A stretch of 64,000 nt of DNA from the NCBI GenBank assembly GCA_014281115.1, contig JACONQ010000017.1, positions 1,984,001 through 2,048,000 of the forward strand, written 5' to 3'. Positions 47,435 through 57,960 of the stretch are shown piece by piece (within the stretch, counting starts at the first letter, position 1; every line of letters begins with the position of its first letter). A model generated the notes under the pieces. The model made no database searches, was not told the DNA's origin, and worked only from the letters and a program-made list of their open reading frames with translations. Position numbers and translations under genes: made by a program. Source of the stretch: Laburnicola sp. R22_1. Taxonomy: Eukaryota; Ascomycota; Dothideomycetes; Pleosporales; Didymosphaeriaceae.

Positions 47435-49969
47435 ATGGCTTCTATGGACCAACGCAGTGCGGATAGCCCCAACAGAGACGGGCAGGGTAGGCACAAACGG
47501 CGAAGGACAAGGATTCCTCTCGCCTGCAACGCCTGCCGCCATCGCAAGTCTCGAGTAGGTAATCCCCCCTCCCAAAACAGAAGCACATACCCCCACCCAC
47601 CCACATATACCCGCTTTTGAAGAACACTTGGACCCCACCCACGGAGACTCACTCTGTGCAAAGTGCAATGGAGCTCGCCCGCGATGCGCTATGTGCGAGA
47701 GTCTTGGCTATGAATGCATCTATGAAAGCGGGGATGCGCACATGAAGATCGTAGCCCCCAAGGAGTGAGCATACACCTAATTTACACTGCACGCCCGCTT
47801 TCTGACCAATTTCGTCACATCAGCATAGTCTCTGGTCTCGCGGCTAGGATAGCAGATCTCGAGGCTCAAGTCAGCAGGCATGAAGGAATTCTGACTAGAG
47901 AGTCGCGACCTATGACGGGTCTACCATGCACACCTGCTGCGAGGGAGCCCGACTCAGCAGAGGATCTGCGTGCTGATAGGGAGCGTGCTGATAGGGAGCA
48001 TGCCGAAATTGCTCTTCGCCCTGCTGAGGTGCAGGAACTTCCCCCGGAGGAATCTCTAACGGATGGCATGGCTGTTACATTTGTGGACGAGAAGGATTCG
48101 AGCTTCTTTGGTGAGAGCAAAACCGCGCCAGTAGGGTCTCTCAACAAAGTATACTAATTCCGTCAAGGCCAAACCTCCAATATCGCCTTATTGCGCCACA
48201 TCATTCGAGTCATGGTCTCAGCTGGGGCCCCGGAGAAATTCAACACTCCCCGAAGAGGCGAAGAATACTTCTCACTGGACAACGGATTTGTCCAAGCTTC
48301 TCATCCAGCATCCCCACTCAGTATTCGAGCGCCTCACCGACCGCAAGGTCCCAAAAACTCTGGAATGTATTCACTACCATCAGAGTCGCGAATACGATGC
48401 CTAGTCTCATCTTACTTTGTCAATGCGGGTGTGTTATTTCCCTTCATTCACGAGGACAGCTTCATGGAAACATGTGATACCATGTTTGAAGAAAACTTTA
48501 CCAAGGTCAGAAGGACATGGCTCGGTCTGTTGAACATGATTATGGCCATGTCCTCAAATACAATGGTACTTCAGGAGGGAACGCCCGGCCAGTCGACGGC
48601 TGACTCTGAACGGTTCTATCAGAATGCCATGGATCTCTGTGGAAAGCAAATACTAAAAGGTACCAACTTAGAGACAGGTATGAGACGGGAGCTCAACACG
48701 ATTTGTAGGCTCGGTGCTGACCATTACCCGTTGCAGTCCAGTACTTGCTCTTGATGACACAATACCTGCAAGGTACTCAAAAATCGGTCCAGACATGGGC
48801 TATTCACGGGCTTGCAGTCAAAGCTGCATTGTCGCTCGGACTGCACTCCAGCAAGATCAGCCAGAAGTTCGAGCCATTGGAACAAGAGATACGTAAACGA
48901 GTTTGGTTTACCTGCGTATTGCACGATCGGTAGGCACTATGACTTCAAACCAGCTGGAGGGCAGCTTGTCTGACTTATCTATCAGCACTTTGAGCATGAC
49001 TTTCGGCAGACCTTGTACCATCCCTTACGACCACGTACGGCTGCCGTTTCCGGAACCTCTGCCGACCGAGACTCAACGTTCCAACCGCCAATTACTTGAA
49101 CCATTGAGTGTTTGTTTCTACTGCAGCACGATGTAAGTTAGTGTGTTGTTAGCTGTGTCTTGCGAGAGACTGACACTAGTATAGAAAACTGTACAATATC
49201 ATGACGGAGGTCATCACCTCTCTTTACGGATCAAATCTTGGATGTGACTCCGCTCCGAGCGGAATGGACCTTCTCACAAGGGTCTTCCAAATTCAACCCA
49301 AGCTCGAGGAGTGGGAGAGTGCCCTGCCCCCAGAACTTTCGCCTTGTACTGCATCGTCGCTCCCATTGAACGATTCTAATGAAAGGCATTTGCTCGAAAG
49401 ATTTCGCGTAATATTGTCACTCCGAAAACTTAACCTCGATGTTCTTCTTCACCGTACTGTGCTGGTAAGTTCAATGGACCAAAATGGCCGCGGCCTTGGA
49501 GAAGTCAAATCTAGTAAGATGATCGATAGCATGTCGGCTTCTTCGATCGAAGTATGCGTTAGATCATCAGAAACCATAATATCCTTGCTACACACTATCA
49601 TCACTTCAGCGACGCAGGCTAGAACGATGCTTGGCGCGTGGTGGTACACGTTGTATTACAGTATGTATCTCACTAACGCCAGGCCACCACTCGACATGCT
49701 GAGATCCTCTAGCTTTCAATGCGGCATTGGTATTATTCAGTACTATGTTTATCTGTCCAGAGCACTGGCCATTTGAGCAAGCACTAGAGCCCCGACTGGA
49801 ACGATGTAAAAACTGGTTACGAAAGGCCCAGGACTGCCTCCAGCAATTAAACGACGGAGATGATAACCGCATTATAATAGGATGTGCTGATTATCTTGTC
49901 AAACTTCAGCAATTTTTGACATCTTGGCGTATGTTGGAACCTATTGCGTCCTTCAGCATCGCGTGGTAA
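47435..49969 (+). CDS. Zn2Cys6 fungal-specific transcription factor
   Basis: Eight exons: 47435-47554, 47664-47764, 47824-48110, 48168-48704, 48737-48929, 48986-49132, 49185-49664 and 49741-49969; joined frame 697 aa. The first intron splits the zinc cluster; joined, it gives CX2CX6CX6CX2CX6C (CNACRHRKSR then CNGARPRCAMCESLGYEC), preceded by a basic RHKRRRTR. A short coiled-coil-like linker follows (ARIADLEAQVSRHEG), then the fungal_trans domain: RCLVSSYFVNAGVLFPFIHE, QYLLLMTQYLQGTQ, WAIHGLAVKAALSLGLHSSK and MTFGRPCTIP. The last intron boundary (49665-49740) is the least certain. It probably controls the adjacent aromatic-acid genes (inference from position). It looks intact. Confidence 0.9.
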
Positions 49970-50526
49970 GGGGCTAATAAGACATAGCTATATATACCGG
50001 CGAGGACCATAGATGCATCCATGGGAGTAGTGGGTGGGACTCTACTGAATCAGCTAACACAAATCTCCCCCTACCGCTTGAAACCCAGGCTTCGGATTTT
50101 GGCAACGGGTTTCCAACGATCTTCGATCCCTCACTAGGCGCGGAGACGTCTCTTGACTTCTTTTCAGGGGATCCAGGAATGGGACAGTTTTATTTATCGT
50201 TCAACAGATAATCCATGGCGCCGTAGATAATTCGAGCATCGACAGCTTCCTGTAGGCTAACAAGTCACCCAATATAATTTATTAGATTTTTCCATTTTGT
50301 CCTTGGCTAAGAATTTGAGAAACGCTGTTTGCGGTGATAATGATTCCATACCTTACAGTTTACATCTTTGGTAGCTAGAGTCTGCGAATCTTATAATAAA
50401 CTTGTGAGATAGGCCGTACAGAGATTTACATATATCATCACTAGAAGACAATATATACAGTAGACAGGTATGCTCGTTCGTTTCTCCACCGATCGGATTA
50501 ACTTACATGGAATCAAGCTCTATAAT
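49970..50526. other. Convergent 3' spacer
   Basis: Between the ends of the regulator and the FAD monooxygenase. AT-leaning, no frame, no repeat recognised. Confidence 0.5.
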
Positions 50527-52342
50527 CTAAACATTGTCAAGCTCCACTCTGATTGCCATCTCGGCATCATATCCATAGGTCCACACTTGTGTGACAGGAT
50601 CACTCCACTGATTAGCGCTAACCTCAAACGACTCCCCTGTGAGTTCCGCGCTCATAGCAGCGTCCCTTGCGTCTTGCTCTGGGCCATCTGGGAAATGCCA
50701 AATTTTCCCATTCACCAAACTGGCCTGCTGCATTTGGCCTGCACGCTTTACTCTGATCTTTTCCCAGACCCTTAGTACTCGCAGTACGTCTCCATCATCG
50801 CAAGCATAATCCAGTGATTGAGCCAGCGCTGCTCCATCTTCTACTGCCATTGCCGCCCCTTTAGTTCCATTAGCTGTTGTTGCCTCTGCCTCTATCTAAG
50901 AGACCATGGAAATTTTATCGTCTTTCTCACCTTGGGACATGTAGGGTACCATGGCATGAGCAGCATCGCCCAATATAATGAGTTTGCCCGAGTCGGCAAC
51001 CCATTTTGTTTGTGGTCTACCGCTTACCAATGGCCACTTCAAAGACTTGTCAATCATCGAGATGACCTTTTGTAACCTGTAATGGAATCAGTCGACATGT
51101 TGAATTTGGATTTAGAGAAATATATAAGATGCACAAACCTCGGATCCCATCCCTCGTATTGCTTTTGCAGCTCTGGTAGAACCTCCCGCGAAGACCACGT
51201 CGAAGGATCAGACCGGTCAATATGGGACAGGACCATATTGTACGTATCTCCGCCTGAGATGGTGTAAGCCATGACATGTCGGTCTTCGCCAATCCTAGAG
51301 TGTTGGCTCAGTAACGTGCGCAAGATAATACGTGATGTATGGTCCATCGTGCATAACGCATAATGAAATAGCTGAGCTACTCACCAAATATTTAGGCCCC
51401 TGTCTTCTAAGAGCCATGAGATTTCAGGATCTTGCGCCATTCGCGACGTCTGGACAACCGCTCTGTACGCAGCGAAACCAGTAGCATATGGCTCCAAGCT
51501 TTCTCCTCGTGTAGCCATGAGTGCTTTTGCTGTGGATTTCACGCCTGCGGCAAGCTGTCAGTGTCTGAACAAATTATGCGGACATGGACTAGTTACCATC
51601 GGCGGCTACAATGAGGTCTCCTGTGAATATCTGGCCATCCTCAAGCTTAACTGAACCGTCTTCTGCGTTGTAGAATTGTACTTTGGCATTAAGTCGAATC
51701 GTGACACCCAACTCCACGGCACGTTGATGCAAGGCCGAGTGGAAGTGGGCACGGTGAACGACGTAGTACGGGCCGTTGTACTTGTCATCAAATTCTGGCT
51801 CCAGCTTAGTGAGACCTATTGGCTTGCCATTTTTCCATCTGCGGAACGTGATGCGTTCAGGCTTTGTTGCTGTGGATTCAAGAAAGTGGCCTACACCCCA
51901 CCTGTTGAGTAGGCGAGTGGAATTTGGAGGTACCTGGATTCCAGCGCCGACCTAGTCATAATTAGCATTGAGGACTAAATGAGATCGTCTGCAAGGAACC
52001 TTACCTCTGCAAGTTCAGGAGCCTGTTCGAGAACGGTGACTTTGTGACCCCTCAGGGCCGTGGCGACTGCTGTAGACAATCCTCCAAGCCCAGCCCCCAC
52101 AATCAAAATGTTCAATTTCTTGTGACCATTTATGACCGGACCTGTCAGAGGGCCTTGTCCTGTCTTGGACGCAGTAGAGAGGAACTCCAAGCTTCTTGAA
52201 GGGTACGAGATATTCTGATTTGGATCAGTGATACGCTTTATCCCACCGGATCTTTATGTGACCATACCTGCACGAATTCCTCGAGCGAAAACTCGTCTCT
52301 GATACCATTCGTACCATTTGAACCATTGAAAGCTTGAGCCAT
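50527..52342 (-). CDS. FAD-dependent aromatic hydroxylase (salicylate/3-hydroxybenzoate hydroxylase type)
   Basis: Group A flavoprotein monooxygenase using NAD(P)H and O2. Seven exons on the minus strand (52342-52268, 52214-52005, 51951-51597, 51544-51385, 51294-51139, 51076-50931, 50858-50527) join perfectly to 477 aa. FAD-binding GAGLGG at residues 65-70, ending in an acidic strand VTVLEQ; VGAGIQVPPNSTRLL; the DG motif DLIVAADGVKS; and the GD motif GDAAHAMVPYMSQGAAMAVE near 355-375. A 55-residue N-terminal extension precedes the fold. Gentisate dioxygenase lies next door, divergently, so 6-hydroxylation of 3-hydroxybenzoate or 5-hydroxylation of salicylate, both giving gentisate, is the best guess; salicylate 1-hydroxylase (to catechol) is the family alternative. 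Its promoter is cut by a Fot1 whose end lies 235 bp upstream. Confidence 0.91.
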
Positions 52343-52577
52343 CACGGAAAGCTAGCTGTCAATCTGCTCTTGATGAGTGACAATTGGTGCGGCAGGCTCA
52401 GCAGGATATCAATGACCCTACCCAGTGCGTCCGTTCTACGCGCGACTATCTGGCCAGGAGTCTTGTGAATCCCGATGCGTGAGGATGTGCCGTTTCGATT
52501 ATTCTGAGCAAGGATATTAGGCTTGTGCTGGTGGAGTATGTGCGACGTCGTTTCCGCTTTTTCCCCGGAGTCGCTTA
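52343..52577. promoter_or_regulatory. Left part of the split divergent promoter
   Basis: 235 bp between the monooxygenase start and the Fot1 insertion; the matching right part is 54679-54882. Together they would have formed about 440 bp of shared promoter. Confidence 0.55.
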
Positions 52578-54676
52578 CCGTGTTTCATCACCTGACGATC
52601 GGCCCCACCGGACGATCGATTTTCCGCCTCAACAGCCCAACTTCGGCACCTTTTGCAACGCTCTATACAACGAATATGGCCGAATTAAGTGCTGCTCTTG
52701 ACTATTTGAGCTCGCTGAGCATCTCTGAGAAGCCTAATTACACCAAAGTCGCTCAAAAATATGGCTGCGATCGCAATACGTTGTCGCGCCGGCATCGCAG
52801 GGTGCAGGGCACGCGCGACGCGCTGGCCGACAGCCAGCGCCTCCTCAACACCCAACAGGAAACTGAGCTTCTACAATATATTAATGGCCTTTGCGAACGA
52901 GGATTACCCCCTACAAAGGAGATGATACGAAATTTCGCATCAGAAATAGCTGGGAAGCCTGCTGGCAAAAACTGGGTTGACCGATTTATACGACGCCACA
53001 AAGTCGACCTACTTTCCCACTGGACCTCTGGTATAGACGCCTCACGTAAACGCGCCGACTCTGCCTTCAAGTACGCCCTATATTTCGAGCTCCTACGTAA
53101 AAAGATTGAGCAGTATAACGTCGACAAGCGCCACATGTACAATATGGATGAGAAGGGTTTCCTAATTGGGGTGCTGTCAAAAATGAAGCGTGTCTTCTCC
53201 CGACAGCGCTATGAGAGCGGCGGCATTAAACAAATGCTCCAGGACGGCAATCGCGAGTGGATTACAACGCTAGCATGTATTTGCGCTGATGGAAGCTCTC
53301 TTACGCCTTGCTTGATTTATCAAGCGCAGTCAAACAATATACAAGACACCTGGTTACAAGATTTTGACGATTCCTTACACAAAGCTTTCTTTGCGGTATC
53401 ACCAAGTGGATGGACGAACAACGATTTAGGCCTAGCATGGGTCAAACAGGTGTTTGACAGGGAGACTAAGGCAAAGGCGCGCCGCGATTATCGTCTACTA
53501 CTCCTTGACGGCCATGGATCGCATGTTACAATGGAGTTTATTGACTACTGCGATCAAAATAAGATCCTCCTGGCTATCTATCCACCTCATTCAACCCATA
53601 CGCTCCAGCCGCTCGACGTCGCGCTATTCAAGCCTCTCAGCACTGCCTACTCCGCTGAACTTACTGAGTACTTAGATAAGTGCCAGGGCCTCTCAAGAGT
53701 CACAAAGCGCGACTTCTTCGCTATGTTTGAGAGGGCCTGGCAGTGCTCCTTTCAAGAAAACACGATCTGCAGCGCCTTTAAGGCCACTGGCGTAGTGCCT
53801 TTCAACCCCCAAGTAATCCTTCAGCGCTTTAATAATATAGACCTAGAGCGGCCATCCTCAAGCGACAGCAGCTCTTCTGTACTTAGCGCTTCAGATTGGC
53901 GTAAAATTGAGAGACTCTTGCGCCAGGTTGTCTCTGATACTTACGCTGAGGGGTCCCGGCAGCTCTCCCGCACTATGCACTCAATTTCAGTGCGCAACAC
54001 CCTCCTGAACCATGAAAATACGCGTTTACAAGAAGCGCTAGCCCAGAAGAAGCGCCCTACGCAAGGAAAGCCTCTACTGCTTGAACCACCTGCAGATTAC
54101 GCTGGCGGCGCAATATTTTAGTCCCCGCAAAGGTCAAGGAAGCTCGCCAACGCCAGGCACAAAAAGATCAGGAGGCAAAGGCTAAGGAGCAAGAGAAGGA
54201 GCAGAGGAAGGCTATCCAGGAGGAGCAGAGGCGTACAAAGGCTATACAAGAGGAGGAGCGCGCCCAGGGCCCTGGCGTCAACCCAGGCGCTTCGGGCACC
54301 AAAAGCAAGGCCCCCAAAGGCATCCAAGAAGCTCCTCTCCCACTCCAAAACACCTCCAAGGTGACGCGCAAGGGCAAGGAGAAGGTTATTACGCCTCCTT
54401 TAATTGATGAGGAGGATGTAGAGTACAACTTTTCATCTGTTGTAGATGTGGCGCCTACGCCAGCGCGTACACGCCGGGGTCGCTCTTTACGGCTCCCTGA
54501 GCGTTATCGCACCTAATAAAGTATCGCGATCGTCTCCTATGCCTCTCAAAAGCTCTCCACCAAAAAATCTGGCCTGTATACAATTTGTATTGCGTTGTAC
54601 AGCTTCAAAAGTTGTACGCACGGACCCTGCCAAATCGATCGTCAGGTGGGGCCGATCGTCGGGTGATGAAACACGG
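52578..54676 (+). mobile_element. Young Fot1/pogo element, copy 3
   Basis: 2099 bp, indistinguishable from copy 1 by eye, with TA at 52576-52577 and 54677-54678. It is inserted in the intergenic region between the monooxygenase and gentisate dioxygenase genes, with its transposase pointing towards the dioxygenase. Confidence 0.96.
52676..54121 (+). CDS. Fot1/pogo transposase, copy 3
   Basis: 481 aa, the same protein as copy 1, with two HTH domains and intact DD35D residues Asp158, Asp278 and Asp314. It ends at the same TAG (54119-54121), followed by the out-of-phase charged tail to 54516. It should be competent for transposition if the shortened form is active. Confidence 0.93.
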   Translation: MAELSAALDYLSSLSISEKPNYTKVAQKYGCDRNTLSRRHRRVQGTRDALADSQRLLNTQQETELLQYINGLCERGLPPTKEMIRNFASEIAGKPAGKNWVDRFIRRHKVDLLSHWTSGIDASRKRADSAFKYALYFELLRKKIEQYNVDKRHMYNMDEKGFLIGVLSKMKRVFSRQRYESGGIKQMLQDGNREWITTLACICADGSSLTPCLIYQAQSNNIQDTWLQDFDDSLHKAFFAVSPSGWTNNDLGLAWVKQVFDRETKAKARRDYRLLLLDGHGSHVTMEFIDYCDQNKILLAIYPPHSTHTLQPLDVALFKPLSTAYSAELTEYLDKCQGLSRVTKRDFFAMFERAWQCSFQENTICSAFKATGVVPFNPQVILQRFNNIDLERPSSSDSSSSVLSASDWRKIERLLRQVVSDTYAEGSRQLSRTMHSISVRNTLLNHENTRLQEALAQKKRPTQGKPLLLEPPADYAGGAIF

Positions 54677-54678
54677 TA

Positions 54679-54882
54679 CCGGTACGATCGGAACATGTTC
54701 CCGCGCAACCCCACGGTAACCCCGAAATCGCTTACTGCGTTTCCCGTTACCTCCGATCCTCACTAACCCTTTCTGTCTTCGTTATCTGAGCCAATTTCAG
54801 CTAAGAGTCGCCTATATGTTTATGAAGCAGTAGCAGGATGTGTGTAATCTGATCAATTACCGACAATCAATCTCAAGCCGAA
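54679..54882. promoter_or_regulatory. Right part of the split promoter, upstream of gentisate dioxygenase
   Basis: 204 bp left between the transposon and the dioxygenase start. Any binding sites left of the insertion are now more than 2 kb away from this gene. Confidence 0.5.
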
Positions 54883-55996
54883 ATGACCACAGCCATGACA
54901 GAGACCCATTCGCACGAGTCGAGCGACCCTGACTCCCCTGAACGACTGATCGCCGAGCTTGAATCCCATGGCACTCACACTCTCCCCTTGTGGGCTCAGA
55001 TGGCGAAGCTCAATCCTCCAGAGCCAAATCCTCGTTGTGTCCCTCATATCTGGCGTTACGATGAGATCAAGCCATACTTGATCCGTGCGGGGAAAATGAT
55101 ATCAGAGAAGCAAGCAGAGCGAAGAGTCCTGATGCTGATCAATCCCAACAGAGGTAAGCCAACGTTACTACTGTCACTGATCGCGCTGACACGGTAGCAG
55201 AGGCGCCTTACACCACCGATACCTTATATGCTGGCCTTCAATTGGTAATGCCAAAAGAGACGGCCCCAGCGCACCGTCACGTTGCGTTCGCCATGCGCTT
55301 TATCATTGAAGGCAATGGTGGCTTCACTGCTGTTCATGGGCGCCGTATCGCCATGAACCGTGGTGATGTAATACTCACACCGACATGGAACTATCATGAC
55401 CACGGAAAAGATGGATCAGGGCCTATGATATGGCTTGACGGTCTTGATCTTCCTCAGTTTCGCCATTTCCCTGTTCACTTTGTGCAGCATTATGATTCGC
55501 CCCGTTATCCCGCCGAGGATATCGACACTCAGAATTCTCCAATCATCTTCCCTTGGGCAAAGATGCAGGCTAAACTGGACGAATCAGAGGACCCCTGGAA
55601 AACACTTCCATACTTGAAGAGAGATGGGAACTACGGTGAGTGTCAATGTTCTGGCCGCCCGACTTTGTTACTGTACTGACCATGCGAACAGTCAGCCGCA
55701 CACTGGGAGGGTCAGCCGAGCGTTTGAATGCTGGAGCTAAATCACCACCGCGACAAGAAGTTGCGTCTTCAGTTTATCATGTCGTTGAAGGCTCCGGCCA
55801 GTCCATTATTAACGAAAAGGTCATCCAATGGAAGAAGGGCGACACTTTTTGCATTCCCACCTGGTACAAATACCAGCATTTCGCAGATGCTGGCGAAACA
55901 GTTTACCTTTATCGATTTGACGATAAGCCCATGATGGAAGCCCTGGGGTTTTATCGGATTGCTGGCGAAGATCCAGAGAAATATGTGTCTGACTAG
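54883..55996 (+). CDS. Gentisate 1,2-dioxygenase
   Basis: Fe(II) bicupin enzyme that opens gentisate (2,5-dihydroxybenzoate) to maleylpyruvate. Three exons, 54883-55153, 55201-55635 and 55692-55996, give 336 aa, close to the family length of about 340-380. The first cupin has PAHRHVAFAMRFIIEGNGGF with His115 and His117, and TWNYHDHG with His156; the 41-residue spacing between the first and third ligand equals that of characterised bacterial enzymes. FPWAKMQAKL and the second cupin (VYHVVEGSG, WKKGDTFCIPTWYKYQH) follow. It lies 943 bp upstream of the FAH-family gene on the same strand. It looks intact; expression may be altered by the upstream transposon. Confidence 0.94.
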
Positions 55997-56939
55997 GCAT
56001 CTCAGGGTGGAGACATCGATGTTCGCCCCATGTTTCCCAAGTACCATGAATCGAAACTGTGTTACGCATGCTGGAAGCTCTTTCCTGGCCCCTTGAACGA
56101 TGCCTTGAGATATAGTTCACTGAATACGAACTCGATGAGAAAGTGGGCAGCATCCGGTGGAGGGCCACGCTAGCTAGCTGTCAGACCTACGCCCTCAATA
56201 GGACGGCTTCGACTCATGAATGTCAAAATCACGTGTATTTGAAAACCCCTTACAGTCCACTCTACCGCTGTGACCTAGATAGACGATGATGAGAGTCGTT
56301 TACGATCTCCGCTCGCGCATGATTCCCCACAGATGAACATGGTCCAACTTGTAATCGTATAATTGCCATCATTTGCTCCCAAGACTCCTGTTCATGCTAC
56401 CCATTTCTGTCTGTCGTTTGCTACGGTCATTGCCTTCTCTGCTCTTTGTCTTGATTTGACATAGAGTACCTGGATAGACTCTGGGAGTGGGCTGAAAAGT
56501 GGAGTGTAAGAGTGATGGATTAAGCTGCTCCGTCGGAGCTGCTATATAGTGCCATGACGTAGGTGGCGCCCGCCGTAAACAGAGTCTCTCACTAGCGCCT
56601 TCCAGGTGCCTGGGGGCTCCTTCCCCAACATGGGCTTGTATAAGGACTAGTCATGACCGTCCAAGGAATTACGTAGCCTATTCCACAGAGCGGGGTAAAA
56701 TTTGCAGGTCCGACTTGCCCTGAGCGATCTAGCATGTGATAGCAAAGATGAAAGCGGCAACGGGGCAATGTCGCGTTCTCGCTGGGTGCTGACTCACCAT
56801 CGGGGAACCGTCGGCAGTGTTGTAGTTGCTCCGTTATCTCCCCGAACCGCTTATGGTCATCTGAACTGCGACGAGTCATCATGATATATTGCGACGCAAC
56901 TCCTTCTTGAATGCTCCTTGAAGAATTCCCTCGCCGAGG
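55997..56939. other. Spacer between gentisate dioxygenase and FAH gene
   Basis: 943 bp without a convincing frame. The 3' end of the dioxygenase transcript and the FAH promoter must lie here. No repeat recognised. Confidence 0.5.
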
Positions 56940-57960
56940 ATGTCGCTGCCCTGGGAACGACTAGTGCGGTTTATCGCTACGGACGGACGTATCCTTCGCG
57001 GTGAACCAATTGCTGGATCCGATGCCGACCTTGGATACGTGACCGAAGATACCAGGCTTCGGGCCCATGTACTAGAAGGAGATGACCTGTACGACACAAC
57101 AGGAAAGACAAAGCTGACCGACGAAGTGGTCACGATCAAAAAGCTGCTTGGGCCTTTGGCTAAAGACGATGTACCGATCCTCAGGTGTGTAGGGTTGAAT
57201 TATGCAAAGCACAGTAAGTAAGAGACGTATTTCTGATGAGGAGAATGGATAAAAGAAGGTATCTTTGAGCTAGTGAAACGCTTACGCATCTGTAGTTCGC
57301 GAAGCTGGACGAAAGCCGCCCCCATTTCCATTCATATTTTTCAAGACCAAACATACCATTGTGGACCATGGTGGAAATGTTATAGTTCCAGAGATTTGCC
57401 AAGATGATCAAGCTGATTATGAGGGCGAACTGGTAAGTCGAACATGGTCTCTTACGACGCATCGCTAATCATGTGAATGATAGTGCTTGGTCATTGGCAA
57501 AGACGCTAAAGATGTGCCTCTGGAATCAGCGTTATCGTACGTTGCAGCATACACTTGTGGCAACGATATATCTTCTCGAAAGCTTCAGCGAGATCCTGCT
57601 TTCGCAGGCGGGGTACCGCAATGGGGTTTTTCGAAAGGGTTCGACACTTTTGCGCCGCTAGGACCCTGCCTTGTAGCTGCATCACGAATTCCGGATCCAG
57701 GGAAATTACATCTACAGACCATTATTGATGGGGAAATCAGGCAAGACGAATCTGTATCAGATTTGTTGTTCGACTGCGCGTACCTGATTCATTATCTAAG
57801 TCAGGGCACAACGCTTGAGAAAGGAAGTGTTATTATGACAGGCACGCCCGGAGGAGTCGGTGCCGGACTTAAACCTCCTAAGTATCTCGTGCCAGGAACC
57901 AAGATGGAGGTTCGGATTAGTGGCATTGGCACTTTAGTCAATAATGTGGAGTTTGCGTAG
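56940..57960 (+). CDS. Fumarylacetoacetase-family hydrolase, probable fumarylpyruvate hydrolase
   Basis: Metal-dependent C-C hydrolase. Three exons, 56940-57213, 57296-57432 and 57484-57960, give 295 aa. The N-terminal cap (WERLVRFIATDGRILRGEPI) is followed by the FAH core: LRCVGLNYAKH, EAGRKPPPFPFIFFKTKHTI, the ExE metal site in DYEGELCLVIGK, AAYTCGNDISSRKLQ, GFDTFAPLGPCLV and the end MTGTPGGVGAGLKPPKYL. Gentisate pathways use such an enzyme to split fumarylpyruvate into fumarate and pyruvate; direct cleavage of maleylpyruvate is also known in the family. Acylpyruvase or oxaloacetate-decarboxylase activities are alternatives on sequence alone; the neighbouring dioxygenase favours the gentisate role. 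Confidence 0.92.

Noticed and set aside
54118..54428. Leu-rich minus-strand frames in the Fot1 tail (also at 23576 and 40846)
   Set aside because: They are shadows of the Lys/Glu-rich tail frame on the plus strand, identical in all three copies.
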